From Candidatus Thalassarchaeum betae (GTDB lineage Archaea > Thermoplasmatota > Poseidoniia > Poseidoniales > Thalassarchaeaceae): a stretch of DNA of 14,108 nt. The stretch spans positions 1 to 14,108 of the forward strand of contig PSPG01000015.1 in the NCBI GenBank assembly GCA_003193925.1, read 5' to 3'. The notes below the pieces were generated by a model. That model was not told where the DNA came from and did no database searches. It saw only the letters and a program-made list of their open reading frames with translations. The position numbers and the translations under genes are program-made. Below, piece by piece: positions 1-6,310 of the stretch (within the stretch, counting starts at the first letter, position 1; each line of letters starts with the position of its first letter).

Positions 1-242
1 TCCTCTTTGATGAGCAGGAATTCCACACCCATCCACTCGAGTTCCATCCCACCGTACTTGCGGTAGATGACTCGATCGCCTTCGGCGACGTTCTCGACTT
101 CCGGACCGACCGCGACGACGGTTCCGACCGTCATCTTCTCGCGTGCCTCCTCTGGCAGCAGCAGGCCGCTCGTGGTCTGCTCTGCAGCTTGCTCAATCTC
201 GACCAGTACCATGCTCGCCAACGGTTCGATTCCAACACTCAT
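1..242 (-). CDS. groES: GroES (Cpn10) co-chaperonin, N-terminal part, cut by window edge
   Basis: Co-chaperonin that caps the GroEL (group I chaperonin) folding chamber in the cytoplasm. Reading the minus strand from the ATG at 242-240 gives about 80 codons with no stop before the window edge. The protein starts MSVGIEPLASMVLVEIEQ. A mobile-loop-like stretch follows (EQTTSGLLLPEEAREK, about residues 18-33), then the Cpn10 core TVGTVVAVGPEVENV and the family signature GDRVIYRKYGGMELE near residue 60. A full GroES is about 95 residues, so only about 15 are missing. The start is supported by an AGGAG Shine-Dalgarno 9 nt upstream and a TATA-like box near 311-317. GroES is a bacterial-type protein that occurs only in some archaea, so it was probably acquired by transfer (inference). 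A groEL gene may lie beyond the edge but is not visible here. Confidence 0.9.
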   Translation of the reverse strand, partial: MSVGIEPLASMVLVEIEQAAEQTTSGLLLPEEAREKMTVGTVVAVGPEVENVAEGDRVIYRKYGGMELEWMGVEFLLIKE

Positions 243-251
243 GTCCGCTCT

Positions 252-256
252 CTCCT
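252..256 (-). promoter_or_regulatory. Shine-Dalgarno of groES
   Basis: AGGAG on the minus strand, 9 nt before the groES ATG at 242. It fixes that start and implies a leadered mRNA, which agrees with the TATA-like box about 70 nt upstream. Several other genes here look leaderless. Confidence 0.55.
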
Positions 257-308
257 GACATCCACAGCGCACAATACGCAGCGGACGGGACCTCGGAGAA
301 AAAGAGGC

Positions 309-318
309 TACTTAAAGC
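309..318 (-). promoter_or_regulatory. TATA-like box for groES
   Basis: The minus strand has CTTTAAG (311-317) in an otherwise GC-rich stretch. An archaeal start site about 25 nt downstream would lie near 288, giving a 5' leader of about 45 nt that contains the AGGAG. No clear purine-rich BRE precedes it. The box lies just past the stop of the uvrA remnant (334-336). Confidence 0.4.
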
Positions 319-333
319 CGACGAGATTGACTC

Positions 334-492
334 TCACAGCATTCGTCCGAGATATCTCCCTGTGTAGGAGGTAGGATGCTCAGCGACCAGTTCCGGTGAC
401 CCTTCGGCGACTACAAATCCACCACCCTCGCCCCCTTCAGGGCCGAGGTCGATGACCCAGCAAGTCATCGATGTGGGTGAGGGGCTCACTCG
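334..492 (-). pseudogene. uvrA: uvrA C-terminal remnant
   Basis: Excinuclease ABC subunit A is a two-ATPase-domain damage-recognition protein of about 940 residues. Here only its extreme C-terminus survives. The minus-strand frame from about 468 to the TGA at 334-336 reads [20 protein letters not shown], then [21 protein letters not shown]. This matches the conserved UvrA ending ([11 protein letters not shown] plus a terminal TGRYL). The Walker motifs, signature motifs and zinc fingers are absent: the frame hits a TGA at 493-495 and the HAD gene ends there. Just upstream, CACATCGATG could be a decayed trace of the preceding H-x-x-D-V stretch with small deletions (inference). About 44 codons from an internal ATG at 468 remain open, but a functional product is unlikely. 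Confidence 0.8.
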
Positions 493-935
493 TCATCGAA
501 GACCTCGATCTCGACGCTTCGCCTGACCAGGTCGGTGAACTTGGAGTTGAACCTCGTGGCCCTGACGATGTGATTGTCGATCCAGTGGTAGTTGCCCCCC
601 CTGGGCTTGCCCATCAGCAGATGGTGGTAGGCGAAGCCGTGCCTGCCCAACCAGCGCTCGGTGAGCTCGCGGTGCTCCTCCGTGCGCGCGGAGAAGAAAG
701 TGATGATGTGGCCCTCGTCGTACCATCGGTTGATCGTGGCCAAGGAGTCCGGGTAGACCTCTGCAGCCTCCATCCTCTCAGGGGACTCGTTCGGGATGTC
801 CTCGCCCACCGTCCCGTCGATGTCGATGAGGTAGTTCTTCATCCCCTCTGGCAGGATCGGGCTGAGCCGCTTGCCCGACTCGTCAATCGTCTCAACGAGG
901 TCCACCATGCCTCTCAACGGCGCGATTCCGTCCAT
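486..935 (-). CDS. HAD-superfamily hydrolase (probable phosphatase)
   Basis: Haloacid-dehalogenase-fold hydrolase, probably a small-molecule phosphatase; the substrate is unknown. Counting from the ATG at 935, motif I is [11 protein letters not shown] with D38 (nucleophile) and D40 (acid/base). Motif II is the Ser in [11 protein letters not shown]. Motif III is the Lys of [14 protein letters not shown], with a nearby Asp for Mg2+. At about 149 residues it is a compact HAD without a large cap. Other possible starts are ATG 953 (six residues longer) and ATG 842 ([11 protein letters not shown]). The open frame runs back to 1175, but residues upstream of 953 are Arg-rich and overlap the divergent gene, so they are rejected. 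A TATA-like TTCTTAAC (990-997) or GAATTC (958-963) may drive it. The uvrA stub follows directly downstream. Confidence 0.75.
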   Translation of the reverse strand: MDGIAPLRGMVDLVETIDESGKRLSPILPEGMKNYLIDIDGTVGEDIPNESPERMEAAEVYPDSLATINRWYDEGHIITFFSARTEEHRELTERWLGRHGFAYHHLLMGKPRGGNYHWIDNHIVRATRFNSKFTDLVRRSVEIEVFDDE

Positions 936-950
936 AATGCCTCGTTCCTG

Positions 951-998
951 CATTCCTGAATTCGGAATGGGATTCCCGTTTTCCGAACCGTTAAGAAT
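951..998. promoter_or_regulatory. Divergent HAD/DDAH promoter with inverted repeats
   Basis: The short divergent region holds nested inverted repeats. CATTCC (951-956) pairs with GGAATG (964-969). GGAAT (964-968) pairs with ATTCC (972-976). TTCGGAA (961-967) pairs with TTCCGAA (981-987). The AT island GTTAAGAAT (990-998) can serve as a TATA-like element on either strand. On the plus strand it sits about 25 nt before the GTG at 1019. On the minus strand it would start transcription near 967. An operator controlling both genes is plausible but unproven. Confidence 0.35.
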
Positions 999-1000
999 GG

Positions 1001-1816
1001 ATGGGCGGACGGCCGCCCGTGTCGGGAGCCTACGACAGAAGCAGGAAGGAGGCCGTCGTCCGGCTCGTCTCACCGAACTTCGACAGAGCCTTGTCGAAGT
1101 ACTTCGGCACCCGCACGCCAAACCCAATAGCCGCTCAGGGCACGCATGACGCCTACGTGACTGCGCTCTCCGCACACGGCAGTGAGGTCACAATCCTGCC
1201 CTCGCTGGATGAGCACCCGGACTGCTGCTTCGTCGAGGACACAGCGGTGATGATCGACGGCACGGCGCTCATCCCCAACATGGGACACCCCTCTCGCGAG
1301 GGCGAGCAGAAGGCTGTTGCGGAGCACCTGTCGGCCGATGCCGATATCATCAGGATGCCCGAGGGTGCGACCCTGGATGGCGGCGACGTGCTGTTCTACG
1401 ACGACCGCTACCTCATCGGGCTCTCGACCCGGACCAACCGCGTCGGCGCCGAGTTCCTCGCCGAGCAGGTCAGGGCCGAGGACTTCTCGGTCGAACTCGT
1501 CGACATACCGCTGTCGGCGCTCCACCTCTCGACCGTCTGCTCCTCGCCGCGCCCGGACACCCTGCTCGTGGCCGAGGGCCACCTCACAGCGCAGCAGGTG
1601 GGGCACCTAGCCGAAGAGATCCTCTGGGTGCCCAACAAGGAGACCTATGCGGCGAACAGCATCGGCTACAGCGGCGACCGGGTCATCGTGGCGAGCGGCT
1701 ATCCCGTGACCAGACGGGTCCTGTTAGACGCCGGGTTCTCGATCACATCGGTCGACATGGACGACATCCGGCAGGCCGACGGGTCGCTGACCTGCCTGTC
1801 CGTGTTCAACCGGTAA
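1001..1816 (+). CDS. Dimethylarginine dimethylaminohydrolase / arginine-deiminase-fold hydrolase
   Basis: Guanidine-modifying enzyme of the pentein fold; family members hydrolyse methylated arginine (DDAH) or arginine to citrulline. Visible landmarks are the substrate-binding loop DCCFVEDTAV (residues 74-83, with E79/D80), LDGGDVLFYDD (D126, D129), GLSTRTNRVGAE, the catalytic His in ALHLSTVC (H175), and the catalytic Cys in DGSLTCLSVF (C265) near the C-terminus. This is the layout of DDAH, and 271 residues is the usual length. A GTG at 1019 (codon 7) is an alternative start. It lies about 25 nt after the AT island GTTAAGAAT, would suit a leaderless mRNA, and removes a Gly/Pro-rich N-terminus. 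Dimethylarginine versus free arginine specificity cannot be settled from motifs. Confidence 0.88.
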   Translation: MGGRPPVSGAYDRSRKEAVVRLVSPNFDRALSKYFGTRTPNPIAAQGTHDAYVTALSAHGSEVTILPSLDEHPDCCFVEDTAVMIDGTALIPNMGHPSREGEQKAVAEHLSADADIIRMPEGATLDGGDVLFYDDRYLIGLSTRTNRVGAEFLAEQVRAEDFSVELVDIPLSALHLSTVCSSPRPDTLLVAEGHLTAQQVGHLAEEILWVPNKETYAANSIGYSGDRVIVASGYPVTRRVLLDAGFSITSVDMDDIRQADGSLTCLSVFNR

Positions 1817-1830
1817 TCGGCCCCATTAAT

Positions 1831-1844
1831 TGAAAAGTAATATT
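1831..1844 (+). promoter_or_regulatory. BRE/TATA-like promoter of the 192-residue membrane protein
   Basis: TGAAAAGTAATATT is an AT-rich island in GC-rich DNA: purine-rich GAAAAG (BRE-like) followed by TAATATT. Its centre lies about 22-26 nt before the ATG at 1859, so transcription would begin at or next to the start codon. This is the leaderless arrangement common in archaea. Confidence 0.6.
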
Positions 1845-1858
1845 CCGTAGCACCGCCC

Positions 1859-2437
1859 ATGCACACGGCCGGCAAGGTGTTCCTCGGTATCGGGGCAGTG
1901 GTACTGCTCCTCGGAGCAGTGATGACATGGGCTGGTGGAAGCTCCCTAGAAGAAGCGGGAGAAGTCGATGTTGAGGGTAAGAGCCTCTGGAATGGTGATA
2001 GTGGGACCTTCTACTACGATGAGTCGGATCAGATCATGGTGTTTGTGAGGGACACTGTGAGGTGTGACGAGTTCTCGGCGACATTTTCTAACGCGTCCGG
2101 GGACGCTGGTTATGCGAACGATGAATGTACAGATGACGGTTCCAAACCTCGGGGCCATGGTGACGACCCAGCTGGTTGGTACCACATGGGGTCATTCGGC
2201 TGGGATCAGTCCAAAGGCGACTACGATATCGTAGCAAGCCACGAGATTTACCTGTTGCCGATGTGGGAAGTTGTCGGCGAGGAAATCGAAGAGGCTATTG
2301 GCGGTATTATGGGCATCCTGGGTGGGGTGGGTTTGCTAGGCTGCGGAGCCTGCTTCCTTCTTCTAGGCGGCATACTGGCCTTAGTGCTCAACGATCCTAA
2401 GGACGCGATGCAGATCCAGCAGCCCCCGTCAGTCTGA
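1859..2437 (+). CDS. Two-helix membrane protein with extracytoplasmic domain, unknown function
   Basis: I do not recognise a named family. The protein has 192 residues. Helix 1 is about residues 5-26 (VFLGIGAVVLLLGAVMTWAGG). A polar, acidic domain of about 120 residues follows (about 30-145), with two Cys (in VRCDEFS and NDECTDD) that could form a disulfide, and several Trp/Tyr. A Gly/Leu-rich helix 2 at about 152-178 contains LLGCGACFLLLGG, before a short cytoplasmic tail. The topology suggests a domain held outside the membrane between two helices. The gene uses more A/T in third positions than its neighbours, which may mean a different history. It has its own leaderless promoter. The peptidase gene follows after 31 nt and may be co-transcribed. 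Confidence 0.7.
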   Translation: MHTAGKVFLGIGAVVLLLGAVMTWAGGSSLEEAGEVDVEGKSLWNGDSGTFYYDESDQIMVFVRDTVRCDEFSATFSNASGDAGYANDECTDDGSKPRGHGDDPAGWYHMGSFGWDQSKGDYDIVASHEIYLLPMWEVVGEEIEEAIGGIMGILGGVGLLGCGACFLLLGGILALVLNDPKDAMQIQQPPSV

Positions 2438-2468
2438 CCGAGGCATTGAACACGGTCTCGACTATCGC

Positions 2469-4196
2469 ATGGTCGTGCGCTCGCGCGGCAGCATCGCCCT
2501 GCTACTGGTCGTGCTGATGGTCTCAGCACCGCTCAGCGGCTGCTTCGGAGAGGAGGAAACCGAGGCTAGCGCCAGCAGCCTCAGCATCACCCCCAAGGTG
2601 CTCGAGGCGGGCGTCTTCCAGCAAGTCGAGCTGAGCGCCAAGGCGGGGATGTCCGTCTTCGTGCCCTACCTCGTCATCGACCCGGCCACCGGATTCGTGC
2701 AGAACTCGACCGTGGTCGACCTGCCTTCGGGCTCCAGCATCACCCTGGAGGTCCTCGCGCCGCCGCGGGCCGATGCGATGGTCCTCATGGTCGGTGCCAA
2801 GGGGCGCGAGCACTGGCCGATCCGTGATTCGAACGAGTCGTGGATGACTTGGATGATGCACGATGGCGACAAGGGCGATGCGGGCAACGGCATCGTGCGC
2901 GTGGCGCATGGCGAGAACTCCACTCTGGATACCGTGAACCACAGCATCCAGCGTGGCGGGCGCGTCTCGGTCAAGACAGTGCTGTCCCTGCGCCCCTCGC
3001 TGATCGGGCTTGATCAGGGTGGGGCGCACTCGAGCGGCCTGCTGCACGGCAGGACGGTCTACGAACGGCTCTTCGAGATCACCGACCCAGCGATATCGAT
3101 CTTTGACGTCGACGGACGCGAGGGTTACTACGACCGTTGGGCGGGACAGGGCAACCCAGCCTACGAGGACGCGGCGATGTATCTGATCGACGAGATGGAG
3201 TCGTTCGGCCTGGAGGTCATGGCGCACCGCTTCGAGTTCACCGACATATTCGCCCACCAGAACCCCGAGGCCTACAACATCTGTGGCTACAAATGGGGCA
3301 GTGAGTTTGTGAATGAATGGCTGGTTTTCGGCGCACACTTCGACGTAGCACCCCCCGCGAACGCTGTCATACTCGACCCCCACACCACCGGTTCACGCAC
3401 CTACGGCACTCGCGTCGGCGCGTACGACAACAGCGCTGGCACCTCGATGGTGCTCGAGACCGCCCGCGTGCTTGCCCAGATCGAGAGCCGCCGGACGATG
3501 GTGTTCTGCCTATGGTCCGGCGAGGAGGGTGGCACGCGAGGCAGCGACTACTGGACCGACGAGTACGTCCGACAGGACCACCCCGAGGTCACGGTCACGA
3601 ACTACATCAATCTCGACATGGCCGGGGTCAACTGGCCGGGCGGAGGTGGTGCCCCGCACGGCGACCCGGACCCGCAGATCGACGAGAACGGCTACCCCAA
3701 GGACTCCGAGGTCTGGCCGATGCGAGTCTACATCGGGCCGAGCGTCGAGCACGACCAGATCAACCAGCCCGGCATGGTGGGAATCTCGAATTGGATCGGT
3801 GCCGACGCGCTCGGGCTGGAGCAGCAGATGGGCACGCTGGTCGGGGTGAACCAATCGGCAGACACCTGGAAGACCGACACGTGGCTGGACATGGACCGTC
3901 CTGAGATCATCGTCTACGAGGACACCACCGCGAGGAGCGACCACGCCAGCTTCCAGGAAAACCTCGGCACCGTGACCGTTGGCTTCGGCGGCCTTGTCGA
4001 CGGCTACTGGTGCTACCACCAGACCTGCGACACGCTCGAGGAGATGGAGGACTGGATGGGCACCACCGGCAAGGACTACGGCGAGGAGAACACCGGGGTC
4101 GCCAATCTGGTCAACAGCCTAGACTTGATCACGTGGTGGGCGCTGATGATCTTCTTCCACTGTGACGAGACCCCTATAATCAACGAATACCTCTGA
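2469..4196 (+). CDS. Secreted M28-family zinc aminopeptidase, lipoprotein
   Basis: Extracellular metallopeptidase, predicted to trim peptides at the cell surface. The N-terminus is a signal peptide with lipobox LSGC (lipidated C25) followed by an acidic EEE stretch. Residues 26 to about 270 form an extra N-terminal region with beta-rich segments. The M28 catalytic domain has all di-zinc ligands: H290 (GAHFD), bridging D320 (GAYDNSAG), E352-E353 (general base and ligand, SGEEGG), D383 (INLDM) and H517 (CYHQTCDT). The family motif SDHASF (D491-H492) is also present. At 575 residues it is longer than a minimal M28 domain (about 300) because of the N-terminal region. The ATG at 2469 gives an ideal signal peptide. 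Substrate and endo/exo mode are unknown, though most relatives are aminopeptidases. Confidence 0.9.
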   Translation: MVVRSRGSIALLLVVLMVSAPLSGCFGEEETEASASSLSITPKVLEAGVFQQVELSAKAGMSVFVPYLVIDPATGFVQNSTVVDLPSGSSITLEVLAPPRADAMVLMVGAKGREHWPIRDSNESWMTWMMHDGDKGDAGNGIVRVAHGENSTLDTVNHSIQRGGRVSVKTVLSLRPSLIGLDQGGAHSSGLLHGRTVYERLFEITDPAISIFDVDGREGYYDRWAGQGNPAYEDAAMYLIDEMESFGLEVMAHRFEFTDIFAHQNPEAYNICGYKWGSEFVNEWLVFGAHFDVAPPANAVILDPHTTGSRTYGTRVGAYDNSAGTSMVLETARVLAQIESRRTMVFCLWSGEEGGTRGSDYWTDEYVRQDHPEVTVTNYINLDMAGVNWPGGGGAPHGDPDPQIDENGYPKDSEVWPMRVYIGPSVEHDQINQPGMVGISNWIGADALGLEQQMGTLVGVNQSADTWKTDTWLDMDRPEIIVYEDTTARSDHASFQENLGTVTVGFGGLVDGYWCYHQTCDTLEEMEDWMGTTGKDYGEENTGVANLVNSLDLITWWALMIFFHCDETPIINEYL

Positions 4197-4200
4197 AGTT

Positions 4201-4215
4201 CCTATCAATGATAGG
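4201..4215. repeat. Perfect palindrome CCTATC-AAT-GATAGG
   Basis: A 6-bp perfect inverted repeat with a 3-nt centre. It begins 5 nt after the peptidase stop codon and ends 6 nt before the TATA box of the HTH gene. Its position upstream of TATA, in the BRE area, suits an operator. A short hairpin at the end of the peptidase transcript is the alternative, but no T-run follows directly. Confidence 0.6.
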
Positions 4216-4220
4216 CATAT

Positions 4221-4230
4221 TCTATAAAAT
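4221..4230 (+). promoter_or_regulatory. TATA box of the HTH gene
   Basis: TCTATAAAAT is the best TATA match in the window. Its centre is about 23-25 nt before the GTG at 4249, so the transcript should start at the start codon (leaderless). This supports the GTG start over the out-of-frame ATG at 4229. Confidence 0.7.
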
Positions 4231-4248
4231 GGACGTTTTCGCGGCGCC

Positions 4249-4539
4249 GTGGAACCGAAGAAGATCGCGACCATCGTCAAAATGCGCGCACTGGGCTGGA
4301 GTCAGCGTGAAATCGGCGATGAAATCGGCGTGAGCCAGCCCTCAATCGCATACCAATTGCGCAAGCTCAAGCAGGAGTCCGAGGGGGGCTCGAAGGACGA
4401 GATCCTCTCGAAGGTCCTGCTGGGTGGTTTCCTCGACTCCCTGTCTGGCTCGGCGCTCGCGAGGTTCCTGCAGTTCTCAGGAGCCAAGGAAGAGGACGAG
4501 GTCCCCCTCAGACCCGATACTTTCGATGACGCGATCTAG
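4249..4539 (+). CDS. Small helix-turn-helix DNA-binding protein
   Basis: Probable transcription regulator of 96 residues with a GTG start. Residues about 6-40 form a homeodomain-like helix-turn-helix: IATIVKMRALGWSQREIGDE, then IGVSQPSIAYQLRKLK, where SQPSIAYQLRKL is the recognition helix. The sequence resembles HTH domains of resolvase or sigma-region-4 type, but no recombinase or polymerase-binding domain is present. A polar linker (about 42-50) leads to a helical C-terminal part, LGGFLDSLSGSALARFLQF, possibly for dimerisation, and an acidic tail. It has its own TATA box, and a perfect palindrome lies just upstream, which suits autoregulation (inference). Its targets are unknown. Confidence 0.8.
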   Translation: MEPKKIATIVKMRALGWSQREIGDEIGVSQPSIAYQLRKLKQESEGGSKDEILSKVLLGGFLDSLSGSALARFLQFSGAKEEDEVPLRPDTFDDAI

Positions 4540-4625
4540 TCGCTAGCCGATGGGGCGGCCCGAATCGGTGCGTCGGTGAATCATGACGCGTGAAGTTTGA
4601 TAGTCCTAGTCGCCTAACTCGAGAC

Positions 4626-4689
4626 GCATCGTAGCGATGTCACGCCTCTCTCACCGGTCTCATTCATTCTCTTTCCCACGCTACGATGC
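4626..4689. repeat. 11-bp inverted repeat in convergent intergenic gap
   Basis: GCATCGTAGCG (4626-4636) and CGCTACGATGC (4679-4689) are exact reverse complements, separated by a 42-nt loop that is pyrimidine-rich on the plus strand. They fill the gap (4540-4692) between the converging HTH and M50 genes; the right arm ends 3 nt before the M50 stop triplet. A bidirectional terminator, a small structured RNA or a protein-binding site are all possible. I see no tRNA or C/D-box pattern in the loop. The rest of the gap shows nothing recognisable. Confidence 0.55.
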
Positions 4690-4692
4690 AAC

Positions 4693-5547
4693 TCAACCGA
4701 GCAAGGCGCCGAGCTGGGTGAAGTTGAACCACACCATGCTGACGGCGATGATGAGCCACAGCCAGAACATGCTCTCTGACCAGATCTTGATCTTCTTGCC
4801 GTCCAAAGGTCCGAATGGCAGCATGTTGAGAGCACCAAGAATGCCATTGGCCCACATCCAGTAGAATACCACGCGGCCTACCCAGTAACTCTCGCCTGCA
4901 ATACCCCCCGGGCCACCTGTTGCGATGGCGACCAGCAGCCCTATGCACCAGAGCACCACATTGCTGACCGGGCCTGCCAGTGCTATTTTCCCGAACTGCT
5001 CCTTGGTAGTGTTGCCAGCGACCATGACTGCCCCCGGCGCCATGAAGACCACGCCGAGGAGCGCCGCTAGGATGACTCCGAAGCGCAAGCCGCGGGGCGA
5101 GGCGCGAAACTCGGCCCAGCAACCGTACTTGCGCGCCTGGACCTTGTGAGCGATCTCGTGTATGAGGAAGCCCGGAGTGAAGGTGACTAGAGATAACAAG
5201 CCATAGACGAGGAAGACGTCCAGGTTGATGAGGGCGCCGTAGATGCCACCGCTGAACATGAAGGCTAGGGCTAGGGTGAACGCGAGGGTTGCTTGGCTGA
5301 GATGGTTGATCTCGGTCTCGGAGAAGTGCCAGATGGAGCCTGTGTGGACCGGGATTGGGCGGGCCTGCTCCTCGACGCCGAAGATGCGCACGAACGGCGC
5401 CCCTGAGCCCGATTCGTGGACCACGCGGATGTGCGGCTGGCGCCAGTTGCCGTCGTCCCTCGCTGCGCTGTGACTTCCCGGGGAGCCGATCTTATCGAAC
5501 GGGTCGTCGTCGAGCCAGTGGGCCCGTGGGTCCCTCTCTCCGGTCAT
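4693..5547 (-). CDS. M50-family (site-2-protease-like) membrane metallopeptidase
   Basis: Intramembrane zinc protease of the site-2 protease class, which cleaves membrane-spanning substrates. The protein has 284 residues. A polar cytoplasmic N-terminus (about 1-75) precedes about six hydrophobic segments. The zinc motif HEIAH (H130, E131, H134) lies at the end of the second segment, and the second signature NMLPFGPLDGKK supplies the third ligand D249. The fold is minimal, with no PDZ or CBS domain. The ATG at 5547 overlaps the stop of the alanyl-tRNA editing gene (ATGA), with a GGGGGA purine run just upstream, so translation is probably coupled. The open frame extends to 5661, but that extension lies wholly inside the upstream gene and is rejected. 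The substrate is unknown. Confidence 0.87.
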   Translation of the reverse strand: MTGERDPRAHWLDDDPFDKIGSPGSHSAARDDGNWRQPHIRVVHESGSGAPFVRIFGVEEQARPIPVHTGSIWHFSETEINHLSQATLAFTLALAFMFSGGIYGALINLDVFLVYGLLSLVTFTPGFLIHEIAHKVQARKYGCWAEFRASPRGLRFGVILAALLGVVFMAPGAVMVAGNTTKEQFGKIALAGPVSNVVLWCIGLLVAIATGGPGGIAGESYWVGRVVFYWMWANGILGALNMLPFGPLDGKKIKIWSESMFWLWLIIAVSMVWFNFTQLGALLG

Positions 5548-6266
5548 GCGTCTTCCCCCAAGTGGATGTACACGCGCCTGTTGCGCGCTCCCTTGTTGTC
5601 GACTTTGCCTATGCGCAGTCGGCCGATCTCCCCGGTGCTGGCGACGTGCGTGCCGCCGCATGACTGCAAATCCACGTCATCGCCGATCTTGACGAGACGG
5701 ATGCGCTCCGCATCCGCGGGCGGCTTGACGGTCATGGTGCGAGCCAGATCGGGCTGCGCGTCGAACTCCTCTCGCGTTATCCAGACCGTCTCGACCTTGT
5801 GGTCGTCCTCGACCAGCCGATTGAGCTCGGCGCTCAGGAACTCCTTGTCGATCTTGTATTCGCCGGTGTCGAAGTCGATGCGGCTCTTGTCCGTGCCCAC
5901 GGAGCCGCCGGTCACGCCACAGGGAATCGCCGAGCACAGCAAATGGGTCGCCGTGTGCATCCGCATCAGCCTGTGGCGTCGCTCCCAGTCGAGTGCTGCG
6001 GTGACCCCTGTGCCGGGGCCAGGCAGGTCCTGGTCCCCATACGGCACGTGGATGATGTCGCCTTCGGCCCGAATGGTGGTCCCGATGCTTATCGAGTCGC
6101 CATCGAAGTCGAGTGTGCCGACATCGCCTGGCTGGCCGCCACCTGTGGCGTAGAATACCGTCTGGTCCAGCACGATGCCACCGCGCTCGTTGACATCGAG
6201 CACGTTGGCCTCGCAAGCCCTGATGTAAGCGTCATCCCTGAAGACCTCCGCAGTGCGATGGGTCAT
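5544..6266 (-). CDS. alaX: Alanyl-tRNA editing protein AlaX (Ser/Gly-tRNA(Ala) deacylase)
   Basis: Free-standing editing enzyme that hydrolyses mischarged Ser- or Gly-tRNA(Ala) in the cytoplasm, homologous to the AlaRS editing domain. The 240 residues include TVFYATGGGQPGDVG (about 36-50, the AlaX-M-like N-terminal subdomain), the zinc motif HTATH (H104, H108), and the second zinc half CGGTH (C203, H207). All four ligands are present. The length fits AlaX-M, with no catalytic synthetase domain. ATG 6266 starts a clean N-terminus MTHRTAEVFRDDAYI. A weak AT-rich element (TTGAAATG, about 6289-6298) lies about 25 nt upstream. The 3' end overlaps the M50 protease gene by ATGA, an odd functional pairing. 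Confidence 0.9.
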   Translation of the reverse strand: MTHRTAEVFRDDAYIRACEANVLDVNERGGIVLDQTVFYATGGGQPGDVGTLDFDGDSISIGTTIRAEGDIIHVPYGDQDLPGPGTGVTAALDWERRHRLMRMHTATHLLCSAIPCGVTGGSVGTDKSRIDFDTGEYKIDKEFLSAELNRLVEDDHKVETVWITREEFDAQPDLARTMTVKPPADAERIRLVKIGDDVDLQSCGGTHVASTGEIGRLRIGKVDNKGARNRRVYIHLGEDA

Positions 6267-6310
6267 GCACGTTCACTTCCAGCGCCGTCTCATTTCAAGG
6301 CTCTCAGAAC

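Noticed and set aside
486-1175. 229-residue version of the HAD protein
   Set aside because: The first 70-80 residues are Arg/Cys-rich, unlike HAD proteins, and overlap the divergent DDAH gene and both promoters.
2523-3383. 286-codon minus-strand open frame inside the M28 peptidase gene
   Set aside because: It is antisense to a gene with all catalytic residues present, and its composition is that of a high-GC shadow.
5416-6153. Plus-strand 245-codon frame opposite the AlaX and M50 genes
   Set aside because: It is antisense to conserved genes and shows Ser/Pro-rich shadow composition.
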